From Brevibacterium zhoupengii (GTDB lineage Bacteria > Actinomycetota > Actinomycetes > Actinomycetales > Brevibacteriaceae), in contig NZ_CP088298.1 of NCBI RefSeq assembly GCF_021117425.1, positions 3,596,001 through 3,660,000 on the forward strand: a stretch of DNA of 64,000 bases. Reading direction: 5' to 3'. Positions 18,315 through 27,988 of this stretch are shown here, piece by piece (the stretch's first letter is position 1; each line of letters begins with the position of its first letter). Below the pieces are notes generated by a model. The model made no database searches, was not told the DNA's origin, and saw nothing but the letters and a program-made list of their open reading frames with translations. Made by a program: the position numbers and the translations under genes.

Positions 18315-18581
18315 AGAGGTTGTGCTCCTTCGAGAAGAATCGTTGCTTCTATATTATCGCCCGGAGGACAGGACTGAAATTCGCGGCGCGCCGCCGCTGC
18401 CCTGCAGGCGCGGATTCATGCGCCTCTCGGCGCTTTCTTCCGGCGCCTTCCACCCTTTGGGAAGCAGGCGACCCACCCTGCTGCAGGCGGCTCACCACAG
18501 AGGGTGAACCGGCCGCGGCCGAGTGGGTCGACAGTGCTGCTGCGACGGTCCTTGGCAGATCGTCCGTCAGATTCGGGCTGA

Positions 18582-20048
18582 TCAGCGGATGCGGATGTTG
18601 ACCTGCTTGATCTGGGTGAAGCCTTCGAGCATGCCTTCCAGTGAGGCCTCACGGCCGAAGCCGGAGGTCTTCATACCGCCGTAGGACTGCCCGGCCAGCT
18701 GACCGCCGCCCTGGTTGACCTGGACCCAGCCGGATTCGATCCGGTTGGCCATGGTCAGTGCGGCATCGACGTTCCTTGTGAAAACGAAGGCGGCGAGGCC
18801 GAATTCGCTGTCATTGGCCATGTCGATGACCTCGTCGACGTCTTTCCAGGGAATGACCGAGAGGACGGGTCCGAAGATCTCCTCCTGGCTGGTCTGCCAT
18901 TCGTTCTTGGCCTTGGAGAAGATGACCGGTGCGTGGTAAAAACCGGGTTCGCCGACTTCGAGTGAGTCCGAACCGTCGTAGGCGATCTCGACGCCGTCCA
19001 TCGACTTGCCCATCTCGATGTAGTCCGAGACCTGGTTGTACTGCTTCTCGTTGATGATGCAGCCGATGTCCGAATCCTCGTTGCGAGGGTCACCGACCTT
19101 CATCTTCGACACGGCGTCGACGAGCTTGGCCAGGAAGTCGTCGTAGATGTCCTCGTGGAGGAACAGACGCGAACCCATCGTGCAGGACTGGCCCTGACGT
19201 GCGAAGCGCGTCGAGAGCAGCACCTGCTGGAGTGTGTCGTCATCGTTGGAGTCGGGGAAGACGATGTTGGGGCTCTTGCCGCCGAGTTCCATCGAGGAGT
19301 GAGCGAGGCGTCCGCCTGCCAGTTCGGCGACGTGACGGCCGACGTTCGTCGAACCGGTGAACGAGACCTTGTCGACGTCGGGGTGGACGTTGAGCGCCTC
19401 GCCGATGACCGAGCCCTTGCCAGTGACGACGTTGAGGACGCCGGCCGGCAGGATGTCGGCCAGCAGTTCAGCCATCTTCAGAATCGTCAGCGGCGCATCC
19501 TCAGCGCACTTGAGGACGATCGTGTTGCCCGCGGCCAGTGCGGCTGGGGTCTTGAAGGCCGCAATCATCAGCGGTGAGTTCCAGGGCAGGATTCCGGCGA
19601 CGACGCCCAGCGGAACGCGTTTCGTGTACTGCAGCTGTCCGTCACCGGCAGGCAGGGTATTGCCCTTGACCTCACCTGCGACACCGCCCATGTAGCGGAA
19701 CAGGTCGGCCAGGATGATCGTCTCCGGACGTGCCTGGGTGCGGATGGCGTTGCCTGTGTCGATCGCAGTCAGCTGGGCCAGTTCCTCGGACGCAGCATCA
19801 AGTGCGTCCGCGCAGCGGATGAGCATCTTCTGGCGTTCCTTGAATGGCAAAGCGGCCCATTCGGGGAAGGCCTTCCGAGCGGCCTTGACGGCGCGATCGG
19901 CGTCTTCTTCCTTGCCATTGGCCACAGTGGCGATCACTACGTTGCGATCAATGGGGGTGATGACGTCTTTCCTGTCACCGTCGGCAGCTTCGACCCATTC
20001 TCCGCCGATGAACATCTTCCAGTTCGTGGCCTCGGGAAATTGCGACAT
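18582..20048 (-). CDS. NAD(P)-dependent aldehyde dehydrogenase
   Basis: A 488-residue ALDH-superfamily enzyme that oxidises an aldehyde to a carboxylate. Seen: NAD-binding FTGSTNVGRHVAELAG, catalytic-base segment MELGGKSPNIV, and the active-site Cys near residue 289 (GQSCTMGSRLF). The start MSQFPEATNW at 20048 has AAAGGA about 7 nt upstream; the longer frame to 20297 runs into the divergent ung promoter. The sequence resembles betaine/aminobutyraldehyde-type dehydrogenases, but neighbours do not reveal a pathway and the substrate is not assignable. Confidence 0.93.
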   Translation of the reverse strand: MSQFPEATNWKMFIGGEWVEAADGDRKDVITPIDRNVVIATVANGKEEDADRAVKAARKAFPEWAALPFKERQKMLIRCADALDAASEELAQLTAIDTGNAIRTQARPETIILADLFRYMGGVAGEVKGNTLPAGDGQLQYTKRVPLGVVAGILPWNSPLMIAAFKTPAALAAGNTIVLKCAEDAPLTILKMAELLADILPAGVLNVVTGKGSVIGEALNVHPDVDKVSFTGSTNVGRHVAELAGGRLAHSSMELGGKSPNIVFPDSNDDDTLQQVLLSTRFARQGQSCTMGSRLFLHEDIYDDFLAKLVDAVSKMKVGDPRNEDSDIGCIINEKQYNQVSDYIEMGKSMDGVEIAYDGSDSLEVGEPGFYHAPVIFSKAKNEWQTSQEEIFGPVLSVIPWKDVDEVIDMANDSEFGLAAFVFTRNVDAALTMANRIESGWVQVNQGGGQLAGQSYGGMKTSGFGREASLEGMLEGFTQIKQVNIRIR

Positions 20049-20211
20049 TGTGATCCTTTCACCTACATAGTTCTCCGCTGAACTCTCTCCGACGAGCATA
20101 TCGCCTGCCCCCATCCGAAAAGAATGGCGGAGCAGTAGGCGATGATGCACACCTCGTCTGCGTTGCGTGCACATCAGCACCCGGTCCAACGCCATCGGTA
20201 GACTCGCGACC

Positions 20212-20913
20212 ATGACGTCCACCGCTGAGCTCACGAACATCATGTCCCCCGACTGGGCCGCCGCACTGTCCGACCAGGCCGAACGCATCCACGCCATGGG
20301 CGATTTCCTACGTGAGGAGATCGCGGCTGGGCGCAGCTACCTGCCCAGCGGGGACAAGGTGTTCCGTGCCTTTGCCGATCCCCTCGCCGAGGTGAAGGTG
20401 CTCATCGTCGGACAGGATCCCTACCCGACCCCCGGACATGCGATCGGTCTGTCCTTCGCCGTCGATCCCGATGTGCGCCCACTCCCCCGGTCGCTGCAGA
20501 ACATCTTTAAGGAAATCGAGGCGGACCTGGGCATCGACCCTGCCTCCCATGGTGATCTTCAAGCCTGGTCGCGGCAAGGGGTCATGCTGCTCAACAGAGT
20601 GCTCACCGTGTCACCGGGCGAACCCGCATCCCACCGCAAGCGCGGCTGGGAAGCCATCACCGAAGCCGCGATTGCCGCACTCGTCGATCGGGATCAGCCG
20701 CTTGTGGCGATTCTCTGGGGTCGGGACGCGAGGAATCTTGCGCCCATGCTGCTCTCGGGTCGCTCTGAGGTCGCGATCATCGAATCCGCGCACCCATCAC
20801 CCTTGTCAGCCAACAGAGGCTTCTTCGGTTCCCAACCGTTCTCCCGGACGAACGAACTGCTCGAACAGAAGAACCTGGCGCCCATCGACTGGAGCCTCCC
20901 GTCCCAGGACTGA
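20212..20913 (+). CDS. ung: Uracil-DNA glycosylase, family 1
   Basis: A 233-residue base-excision repair enzyme that removes uracil from DNA. Water-activating loop GQDPYPTPG (catalytic D69), uracil-pocket [11 protein letters not shown] and the minor-groove loop [10 protein letters not shown] are all present. TAGACT ends 7 nt before the ATG with no Shine-Dalgarno, so the mRNA is probably leaderless; this start also gives the normal family length. Single-gene unit, divergent from the aldehyde dehydrogenase. Confidence 0.97.
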   Translation: MTSTAELTNIMSPDWAAALSDQAERIHAMGDFLREEIAAGRSYLPSGDKVFRAFADPLAEVKVLIVGQDPYPTPGHAIGLSFAVDPDVRPLPRSLQNIFKEIEADLGIDPASHGDLQAWSRQGVMLLNRVLTVSPGEPASHRKRGWEAITEAAIAALVDRDQPLVAILWGRDARNLAPMLLSGRSEVAIIESAHPSPLSANRGFFGSQPFSRTNELLEQKNLAPIDWSLPSQD

Positions 20914-20982
20914 CTTCACCTCTGTACTGACCTCAGTCCAGGGCCAACCTCCGAGCCCCTGCGCACGACCAGCCCCGGCACC

Positions 20983-22725
20983 TCAGTCGCGGGGCTCGAC
21001 CGTGTCCAAGGTGATCGTCGATTCGTTCGACCGCGCGGATTCGGCGGTCTTCTCCACGGCATCAGCCTTGAGGTTCTTCAACGGCCTGGCCAGGTAGCTG
21101 CCGAGCACGGCGCCGACTGCCAGAGCCGCATTGGCCAGTATCGCGGTGAACAGTGCGGACAGTCCCACCGCGAATGTAGTCGTCGCGGATTCGGCGACGA
21201 TCTGATAGACGGCGGTGAAGATCGAGAGACCCTGCAGCAGCGTGTAGATCGCGGGAATCATCAGCACGATGGCGGGTGCACCCAGACGCAGCGACAGCGG
21301 TCGTGCCAGGAAGCCGGTCACAGTCGCGGCCAGCAGACTGGCCAGAACATTGTCGATGGCGATGATCGTCAGCGCCGTCATCGTGATGTAGGAGGCGAGA
21401 CCGACGAATGCACCGGGCAGGATGAACCGCCTCGTCGACTGCATGGCGATGACGCCAGCCACGGCCACGACAGCAGCGGCCACCATCGACACGATTGCTG
21501 AGATGACGTGGACGCTGGTCTTGGGCACAAGGACTTCGATCGGATCGAGCCCGATCGCCTCGCCGGTCACAACACCCAAGGCCAGCCCCGAGACAATGCC
21601 GGCCAGGGTCAAAACCACCCCCACCATGCGTCCGGCGGCGGTGAGCGGGAAATTCGTCAAGGCATCTTGTACCGAGGAATACAGGGATTGTGTGGGCAGG
21701 AGCAGGACGATGCCGGCGGCCACCAGAAATTGAGGAGATTGAATGATGCCGAAGTTGCCGGCGACCATTGCCATCAGGGTCGCGATGGCCGCCTGCAGGG
21801 CGGTGATGAAGAAACTGGGCAGCGCGGTGCGGCCGATGAGTCGGCCGACCCAACTGATCAGGGTGGACATGATGATTCCGAGGCCAGCGGCAATCGGCCC
21901 GCCGCCCAAGAGCACGACGAGGCTGCCGACCATCAGACCCCAAGCACCGGTGACGACCCAATCCTGATAGGGACGGCGCTGGTACCGGATGGCGTCGAGG
22001 CGACTCCGGGCATCGTTGAATCCCAGATTCCCCGCGACCAGATCGGTGACGAGCTTATGCACGGAGCCGAGTTTCGCGAAGTGGATGGATTCGCCCCGGT
22101 TGACGCGCATGACGGTCATGAGACGACCGTCGGACGTCGAATAGTGCACGGTGAGGGTGTTCGAAGTCAGATCCACTTGGGCAGTCGTGAGTCCGAAGGC
22201 CGCGCAGGCCGCAATGACGGAGACCTCGATGTCGGAGGTTCCGGCCCCGGCGCGCATCATGATCGCCGCAATGTCGGCGGCGAGGTCGAGGACCATCCTG
22301 GCCTCGTCCTCGTTGGGCTCGCTGGCCTGCACCGGAGCCTTGTACGGGCTGCCCTTGAGGGCGGTGACGATGGGCACCGGCTGGGTGTTGACCGAGGTGC
22401 CGGACACGAGCCTGCCCACGGTGCGCCTGGCCACCCGTTGAGCGATGCGCTGGGAGGCGCCCTTCTGCTCGGCCTTGGGCTTGGCTTTGGCCGTCGTCGT
22501 CTTCGGTGACCTCGCACCCGCGGGGCTGTCCTCACCGGATTTCAGTTCCCCGGTCGGTGCCTCGCGCAGCTCCTGGAGCCGCTGCTGACGGGAGAGTTCG
22601 AGCAGTTCCTGCAGCGCCGAGGACCCGGCTTCGGCCTTATTCGTCCCGTGCTCAGGTCCGGACGACGACTGCGCGTCGACCGGTACCTCGGCGGTGGGTG
22701 CCTCTTCAGTGTTGTCGTTCGTCAC
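20983..22725 (-). CDS. thrE: ThrE-family threonine/serine exporter with long N-terminal extension
   Basis: A 580-residue inner-membrane protein. Residues 1-140 form a low-complexity hydrophilic extension. A ThrE/DUF1212 cytoplasmic domain follows (LAADIAAIMMRAGAGTSDIE, about 148-260), then about ten membrane segments (about 262-550). Corynebacterium ThrE exports L-threonine and L-serine using the proton gradient and has the same order of domains. The start codon overlaps the stop of the upstream amidohydrolase gene by 4 nt, so both are co-translated. The extension is longer than usual and its function is unknown. Confidence 0.88.
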   Translation of the reverse strand: MTNDNTEEAPTAEVPVDAQSSSGPEHGTNKAEAGSSALQELLELSRQQRLQELREAPTGELKSGEDSPAGARSPKTTTAKAKPKAEQKGASQRIAQRVARRTVGRLVSGTSVNTQPVPIVTALKGSPYKAPVQASEPNEDEARMVLDLAADIAAIMMRAGAGTSDIEVSVIAACAAFGLTTAQVDLTSNTLTVHYSTSDGRLMTVMRVNRGESIHFAKLGSVHKLVTDLVAGNLGFNDARSRLDAIRYQRRPYQDWVVTGAWGLMVGSLVVLLGGGPIAAGLGIIMSTLISWVGRLIGRTALPSFFITALQAAIATLMAMVAGNFGIIQSPQFLVAAGIVLLLPTQSLYSSVQDALTNFPLTAAGRMVGVVLTLAGIVSGLALGVVTGEAIGLDPIEVLVPKTSVHVISAIVSMVAAAVVAVAGVIAMQSTRRFILPGAFVGLASYITMTALTIIAIDNVLASLLAATVTGFLARPLSLRLGAPAIVLMIPAIYTLLQGLSIFTAVYQIVAESATTTFAVGLSALFTAILANAALAVGAVLGSYLARPLKNLKADAVEKTAESARSNESTITLDTVEPRD

Positions 22726-24002
22726 GGCTCACTGATGAGAGTCGGGCCGAATGGGTCCGCCACATCGGCGGTGCCTGCGGCTGCGTCGAATTCGTAGACC
22801 TTGCGGCCGGAGACGAACACCTGATCGGCGCGGGAGTTCAGGTCCAGCGGGTCACCGGACCAGACGACGAGGTCGGCGTCGCGGCCGGGAGCCAGCGAAC
22901 CCAGACGCTCCTCGAGGCCGAAGATCGCGGCGGGGTTGATGGTCAGCGCTTCGAGCGCGACGACAGGATCGAGGCCTTCCTTGACTGCCAGGGAGGCCTC
23001 GTGGATGAGGAAGTTGATCGGGATGACCGGATGGTCAGTGGTCAGAGCGATGCGCACCCCGGCCTTGGCCAGTGCGCCTGCGGTTGCCAGGGACCTGTCG
23101 CGCAGCTCGACCTTCGAACGGCTGGTCATCAGCGGTCCGAGGATGACGTCGATGCCCTTGTCAGCGATGTAGTCAGCGATCTTGTGGCCCTCGGTGCCGT
23201 GGTTGATGACGAGACGATAGCCGAACTCCTCCGACAGGCGGATGGCTGTGGCGATGTCATCGGCGCGGTGGCAGTGCTGGTCGAAGGCGAGCTTGCCCTC
23301 GAGAACGTCCGCCAAGGTCTCCTTCACGAGATCACGCTCGAAGGGAATGCCCTCCGATTCGGCGTGGGCGCGCTTGGCCAGGTAGTTCTGGGCATCGACG
23401 AAGGCATCGCGGAGGATCTTCGCGGTTCCCATACGGGTCGATGGGGTGACGTTCTTCTCGCCGTAGACGCGCTTCGGGTTCTCACCCAGGGCCGACTTCA
23501 CGGACAGGTCCTGCGTCACGAGCATCTCGTCGACGATCCGTCCCCAGGTCTTCACGAAGGCGGTGCGCCCGCCGATCGGATTGCCGGACCCGGGCTTGAT
23601 CAGCGCCGAGGTGACGCCTCCTCGCAGTGCGTCCTTGAATCCGATCTCGGACGGGTCGATGCCGTCGAGGGCACGCACGCCGGCACCGTTGGGGTCGGTC
23701 ATCTCATTCGTATCGTCACCGGACCAGCCTTCGCCATCCTCATGGACGCCGAGGTGGCCGTGGGCTTCGATGAATCCCGGCAGCACCCAGCGTTGTCCGG
23801 CATCGATGAGCTCAGTGCCGTCAGGCAGATCCGCGGCAGTGACGGTGCCGGATTCCACCGAGGTGATCGTGCCATCGGAGACCAGGATCGTGCCGGATTC
23901 GATCGGTTCGACACGCTGCCCCTTGGCATCTGCGATGGGCAGAATCCGAGCATTCGTGATGGCGAAATCAGTGATCTCGGGAACCGGAATCGAACGATAC
24001 AT
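22722..24002 (-). CDS. Amidohydrolase-superfamily metal-dependent hydrolase
   Basis: A 426-residue amidohydrolase of the imidazolonepropionase/adenine-deaminase-like group. Seen: GFIEAHGHLGVHEDG (metal-binding HxH), a later FDQHCHRADD, a VINHGTEGH segment, ALTTDHP (catalytic Asp), and NPAAIFGLEERLGSLAPGRDADLVVW at the C-terminus. Shine-Dalgarno AGAGGAG lies 6 nt upstream. First gene of a two-gene operon with the ThrE-type exporter, so it may release or degrade a compound whose product is exported; that link is inference. Confidence 0.85.
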   Translation of the reverse strand: MYRSIPVPEITDFAITNARILPIADAKGQRVEPIESGTILVSDGTITSVESGTVTAADLPDGTELIDAGQRWVLPGFIEAHGHLGVHEDGEGWSGDDTNEMTDPNGAGVRALDGIDPSEIGFKDALRGGVTSALIKPGSGNPIGGRTAFVKTWGRIVDEMLVTQDLSVKSALGENPKRVYGEKNVTPSTRMGTAKILRDAFVDAQNYLAKRAHAESEGIPFERDLVKETLADVLEGKLAFDQHCHRADDIATAIRLSEEFGYRLVINHGTEGHKIADYIADKGIDVILGPLMTSRSKVELRDRSLATAGALAKAGVRIALTTDHPVIPINFLIHEASLAVKEGLDPVVALEALTINPAAIFGLEERLGSLAPGRDADLVVWSGDPLDLNSRADQVFVSGRKVYEFDAAAGTADVADPFGPTLISEP

Positions 24003-24178
24003 TGTGCTCCTCTTGCAGTTGCCGTCAACGATGGGATCCGTCTCGAATCGAGTCTACGCCAGGCGATCAGCACAGGTCATGACGCGGGGCCACCGGAATC
24101 TGTCGCAGTCCCGGCTGATTCCGACAAGGCCGATTCAGTATAGTTCGGAGTCAGAGAATCAATGAGAGAAGGACCCCA

Positions 24179-24973
24179 ATGCTCCAGACCATCACCTCGT
24201 ATGTCGCCATCGGCGATTCATTCAGTGAAGGGCTCATGGACCACGATCCGAGCGCAGACGATCGCTACCTGGGTTGGGCCGACCGCCTGGCTGACAAGCT
24301 CGTCGACTCCCCCGCAGGCAGCCCCGAACTCACCTACGCCAACCTCGCCATCCGTGGGCGTCTCATTGACCGGATCATCGAGGAGCAGGTGCCCAAGGCA
24401 CTTGACCTCAACCCCGACCTGGTCAGCTTCTGCGCCGGCGGCAACGACTGCCTGCGCCCGAAAGCCGATATCGATGACCTGGCCGACCAGTTCGAACGTG
24501 CCGTCGTCGCCTTTCGCGAGGCCGGCATCGAGGTGCTCATGTGCAACGGCTTCGACACCGAGATCGCCTCACCCCTCATCCGCGCCGTGCGCCCGCGCGT
24601 GGGCATCTACAACGCGCACCTGTGGTCGATTGCACAGCGACATGGCTGCCATATGACCGACGTCTGGGGGCTGCGGCAGCTCTACGCCGGCGACATGTGG
24701 GCCGATGACAGAATTCACCTCTCACCCAAGGGCCATGAGCTCGTGGCCAGTCAGGCCTTGGCCACATTGGAAAGCGGGCATTCCCTGCCGGTGACCGGGT
24801 TCGCTATGCCGGCTCGACCGACGCGGCCGATTCGAGCGGCCATGAGCGAAGAGTCCAAGTGGGCACGCGAACACCTCGGCCCCTGGGTCGGCCGGCGCCT
24901 GCGCGGGCAGTCCTCCGGCGACAAGCTGGATGCGAAGATTCCTGAACTCACCCGAGTGCGCAAATCAGAATGA
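24179..24973 (+). CDS. SGNH/GDSL-family hydrolase
   Basis: A 264-residue esterase/lipase-like protein: block I AIGDSFSEG (nucleophile Ser), block II around IRGRLIDRI, block III SFCAGGNDCLR, and block V WADDRIHLSPKGHE with the catalytic Asp and His. There is no signal peptide, so it is likely cytoplasmic. TATAGT at 24139-24144 is a plausible -10 and AGAAGGA is the Shine-Dalgarno. The stop overlaps the next ATG (ATGA), forming an operon with the alpha/beta hydrolase. Substrate unknown. Confidence 0.88.
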   Translation: MLQTITSYVAIGDSFSEGLMDHDPSADDRYLGWADRLADKLVDSPAGSPELTYANLAIRGRLIDRIIEEQVPKALDLNPDLVSFCAGGNDCLRPKADIDDLADQFERAVVAFREAGIEVLMCNGFDTEIASPLIRAVRPRVGIYNAHLWSIAQRHGCHMTDVWGLRQLYAGDMWADDRIHLSPKGHELVASQALATLESGHSLPVTGFAMPARPTRPIRAAMSEESKWAREHLGPWVGRRLRGQSSGDKLDAKIPELTRVRKSE

Positions 24974-25740
24974 GCCAGAGCGATCGTTTCGCGGCACTGG
25001 GCGCCGCCGGTTCCGCACCGGACTCTACGCGGGACTTCCTCCGATGCGATTACGGACCTGAGGCCGATCAGTTCCTCGAGGTCCATGGCGACCCGAGCAC
25101 CGCCTCGGCGACGGTGTTCTTCGTCCACGGAGGCTACTTCCGTGAGCGCACGGACCTCGCCCATGCCAGGCCCATGGCGATTGCCCTCGCCGAGGCGGGG
25201 GTGCTGTGCGTACTCATCGAATATCGGCGCTCGGGCGGGCAACCCAACTGCTCCGACGACGTCACCGCCGCCCTCTCCTCTGCGTGGAAATCACTATCGG
25301 ACTGGGGTGTCAACGACCGGGCACAGAGCAATCTCACGGTGACCGGTCATTCGGCCGGAGGGTGCCTGGTGCTGGCGTGGGCGAGCCACCTTCGCGCGGA
25401 CGGACCCGAGTTCCGACTGCGGCCCTTGGCCCCGGTCACGGATCTGTTCCGGGAGGTCGAGGCCGGTTTGGGCGAGGGGGCTGTGCTCGACTACATGGGT
25501 GTCAGGCCGGAACAGGATCTGGCACCGTATCTGCGGGAAGATCCGCGTTCGCGGGTGGCCCTCATTCCCGCTCGGGCGGATCTGCTCATCCTCCACGGTG
25601 ACCGCGATGAGACGGTCGACGTCGCATTCTCTCGGACGTTCCCGGCTCGGCTGACCGTCGCCGAGGGTGCCGATCATGCCGATCTCGTCGACCCCGATTC
25701 ACCCTATTTCCCGCTCGTGGTCAAGACCCTGCTGAATTGA
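24970..25740 (+). CDS. Alpha/beta hydrolase, probable kynurenine formamidase
   Basis: A 256-residue alpha/beta hydrolase with oxyanion motif VHGGYF, nucleophile elbow TGHSAGG, acid HGDRDETV and catalytic His in EGADHADLV. The HGGYFRE and GHSAGG pair is typical of eukaryote-like arylformamidases that convert N-formylkynurenine to kynurenine. The convergent neighbours are a PaaX regulator and tryptophan 2,3-dioxygenase, which makes N-formylkynurenine, so the assignment is supported by context. It is co-translated with the SGNH hydrolase and its 3' end overlaps the PaaX gene by 20 bp. Another esterase activity remains possible. Confidence 0.7.
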   Translation: MSQSDRFAALGAAGSAPDSTRDFLRCDYGPEADQFLEVHGDPSTASATVFFVHGGYFRERTDLAHARPMAIALAEAGVLCVLIEYRRSGGQPNCSDDVTAALSSAWKSLSDWGVNDRAQSNLTVTGHSAGGCLVLAWASHLRADGPEFRLRPLAPVTDLFREVEAGLGEGAVLDYMGVRPEQDLAPYLREDPRSRVALIPARADLLILHGDRDETVDVAFSRTFPARLTVAEGADHADLVDPDSPYFPLVVKTLLN

Positions 25741-26638
25741 TCTCACGGACGTGGGTGCGTGCGGGCTCGGCCAGTGTGCGGCGCAGCTGCGCGAAGAGTT
25801 CGACGCCTCTCATCCCGGGCCAGTTTGAGGGCAGGGCACTGGGCGGAAGGCCCGGATCGACGTACGGGATCGCCTTCCAATCGTCGACGCAGTGCAGCCA
25901 CAGGGCGAACGCCTCACGCGGTTGAAGAGACGACTGCGGCGCTGAACCGGCGTGTTCTGCACCCACTGTGTGCGGCGCAGCGTTCTCTGCGTGCACAACG
26001 TTCTCTGCGTGCACAGCGTGTTCGTACCGGTCAATGAATTCGGTGTGCCGGGCAGCCAGAGTGTCCAGCTCCCACCATTTCGCCGCCACTTTGGCGAAAG
26101 GCTCGGCGGTCAAGGGCGTCTGCGTGATGAAGATCGTCGCCCGGTCTCGGACGTCGAGGTTGACTAGGGCTTCCTCGACCTCGGCGCGCAGATGCCCGGG
26201 CGCAATCCACAACCCGTCGGTGACCGCTCCGAACCCCAGCCCCATGAGTGTTCGCCGCAGCTGCACCCGCTTCGACCGATCCACCTCGGGCATAGAGTAG
26301 GACACCAGGCACCAGGGCTCGTCATCCCTCTGACTGCGGTAGGAGAAGATCCTCCGATCGCCGCGTTCGAGGCCAGAGACTGCCGCTGGGTCCAAACGAT
26401 ATCCGGCCACGGCCCCACGCTTGTCGGGGAGGAGCAGTCCCTTGCCCTTGAGCCTTGACACGGCGCTGCGGGTCGAGGAGTTCGAGACCCCGGCAGTGGC
26501 GAGGAGATCGAGCAGAGCAGCAACTCGAATCCAACCGCCCAGGTCACGCAGGTGAAGTCCGACGAAGGTCCGCAGCAAGGAGGTAGGGCTGCCGGAGGTG
26601 TGATCGAGATCGACGATTGGGCTCAGAGCCCCGAACAA
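25721..26638 (-). CDS. PaaX-family transcriptional regulator
   Basis: A 305-residue protein: N-terminal winged helix (about 20-90; [33 protein letters not shown]), a central PaaX domain (about 105-195; [16 protein letters not shown], then [15 protein letters not shown]) and a C-terminal PaaX domain (about 250-300). Known: PaaX proteins repress phenylacetyl-CoA and other aromatic degradation genes in response to acyl-CoA ligands. The start overlaps the 3' end of the dioxygenase gene by 16 nt, so it is probably co-expressed and controls tryptophan breakdown. A short repeat in the DNA at about 25976-26025 encodes the doubled HAEN linker. Confidence 0.88.
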   Translation of the reverse strand: MFGALSPIVDLDHTSGSPTSLLRTFVGLHLRDLGGWIRVAALLDLLATAGVSNSSTRSAVSRLKGKGLLLPDKRGAVAGYRLDPAAVSGLERGDRRIFSYRSQRDDEPWCLVSYSMPEVDRSKRVQLRRTLMGLGFGAVTDGLWIAPGHLRAEVEEALVNLDVRDRATIFITQTPLTAEPFAKVAAKWWELDTLAARHTEFIDRYEHAVHAENVVHAENAAPHTVGAEHAGSAPQSSLQPREAFALWLHCVDDWKAIPYVDPGLPPSALPSNWPGMRGVELFAQLRRTLAEPARTHVREINSAGS

Positions 26639-27579
26639 CCGGACGCAGAACCTTGGCTGCCCGTAGAGTCCTTTGCACTCTCCGTGCCCGGACCCGTCGC
26701 TGTGCCGGGTCCGTTCTCGATGCCGGTGCGGATGTCGAAGAGCTCTGGGAAGAAGGTGAGGTCGAGTGCCTTCTGCAGGAACCCGACGCCGCTCGATCCG
26801 CCTGTGCCTCGCTTCATGCCGATGATGCGCAGCACCGTGCGCATATGGCGGTAGCGCCAGAATTGGAAGTTCTCCTCGAGGTCGACGAGCTCTTCGCAGC
26901 TCTCATACTCCAGCCAATATTCTTCGGGGTTCTCGTAGATGATCCGGAAAGCGTCGAGAAGCTCCTCGTCGAAGGTGTGCGCCACAGACACGTCCCTGTC
27001 CAGCAGCCGCTGCGGCACCGGGAGCCCGCGACGGGCAAGGGCACGGAGGAACTCGTCGTAGACGCTGGGCTCGTTGAGGTACGCCTCGAGCTGGGCACGG
27101 GCCTCGGGTTCGCCGTCGAAGACCTGCAGCATGCCGGCGTTCTTGTTCCCGAGCAGGAACTCCACGGCCCGGTACTGCCAGGACTGGAACCCCGAAGACT
27201 TGCCGAGTTCATCGCGGAATCCGACGTATTCGCTCGGCGTCAGAGTTGCGAGGACCGACCACTGCTCGGTCAGGGTCTTCTGAATGTGCTTGACGCGGGC
27301 AATGCGTTTGAGCGCCAGCTGGAGCTGATCATCGGCAATGAGACGTCGGGCGTCAACGAGCTCATGGATGACGAGCTTGAACCACAGCTCCGTGGTTTGG
27401 TGCTGGATGATGAACAGCAGCTCGTCGTGATGGACAGGGTCGCTGACAGGATGCTGGGCGCCGAGCAGTCGGTCGAGGTGAAGATAGGAACCGTAGGTCA
27501 TCGTCGACCTCAGATCCGTGTGGATTCCGTCTTCGAGGTCCCGCTCGTTGTTCTCCGCCGTGGAGTCGTCATGAGTCAT
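26623..27579 (-). CDS. kynA: Tryptophan 2,3-dioxygenase
   Basis: A 318-residue heme enzyme that oxidises L-tryptophan to N-formylkynurenine, the first step of the kynurenine pathway. Family motifs: [30 protein letters not shown] (with the heme-pocket His), [16 protein letters not shown], and [27 protein letters not shown] near the C-terminus. The final 35 residues are a disordered Gly/Ser/Thr tail. The start at 27579 ([10 protein letters not shown]) fits the family; the longer frame runs into emfourin. It follows emfourin by 49 nt and is followed by the PaaX gene. Kynureninase is not in this window. Confidence 0.96.
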   Translation of the reverse strand: MTHDDSTAENNERDLEDGIHTDLRSTMTYGSYLHLDRLLGAQHPVSDPVHHDELLFIIQHQTTELWFKLVIHELVDARRLIADDQLQLALKRIARVKHIQKTLTEQWSVLATLTPSEYVGFRDELGKSSGFQSWQYRAVEFLLGNKNAGMLQVFDGEPEARAQLEAYLNEPSVYDEFLRALARRGLPVPQRLLDRDVSVAHTFDEELLDAFRIIYENPEEYWLEYESCEELVDLEENFQFWRYRHMRTVLRIIGMKRGTGGSSGVGFLQKALDLTFFPELFDIRTGIENGPGTATGPGTESAKDSTGSQGSASGCSGL

Positions 27580-27628
27580 AACAGGCAGTGTATTGCAGTT
27601 ATCGACCGAGCGGATCAGATACGCAACA

Positions 27629-27988
27629 TCATTCCGTTCCCGGCCTGCGCCGTTCAGGGGCTGCGATCTCGCGGACCTGCTCAACGAGGCTCTTCCACTC
27701 CCCCGGCATCTCGGTCTCACCGAAACGCACCAGACCGAAACGACTCTCGATCGCATAGACGTAACGGTCCGCCCCAGCGTTCGCCTTCACCCCCGCACCG
27801 CCATCGGCCCGCCCCGCCGGGTCATTCGGCCACGGGAGCTCTGCCACCTTCGGTCCGATGCTCGCCCGGTGCTCGCTCGAGTCGATGTCGAGGTCCCAGA
27901 CGAGCAGGAGCCCCGCGATTCCGCCGCTGCGCTCGACGATGAGATGGCCGAATTCGCCGGACGCAGGAGACGAACCCTCCTCGCTCAC
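27629..27988 (-). CDS. Emfourin-type inhibitor of M4 (protealysin-like) protease
   Basis: A 119-residue acidic protein directly after an M4 protease gene, sharing a 4-nt overlap (ATGA). Size, position and the central [14 protein letters not shown] segment fit emfourin (M4in), the small cytoplasmic inhibitor encoded beside protealysin genes that blocks the protease active site. Known from the protealysin operon of Serratia. The assignment rests mostly on linkage and overall pattern, so the family is probable rather than certain. Confidence 0.75.
   Translation of the reverse strand: MSEEGSSPASGEFGHLIVERSGGIAGLLLVWDLDIDSSEHRASIGPKVAELPWPNDPAGRADGGAGVKANAGADRYVYAIESRFGLVRFGETEMPGEWKSLVEQVREIAAPERRRPGTE

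Noticed and set aside
26617..27942. 441-residue frame opposite kynA
   Set aside because: Antisense to a complete tryptophan dioxygenase, with no domain of its own.
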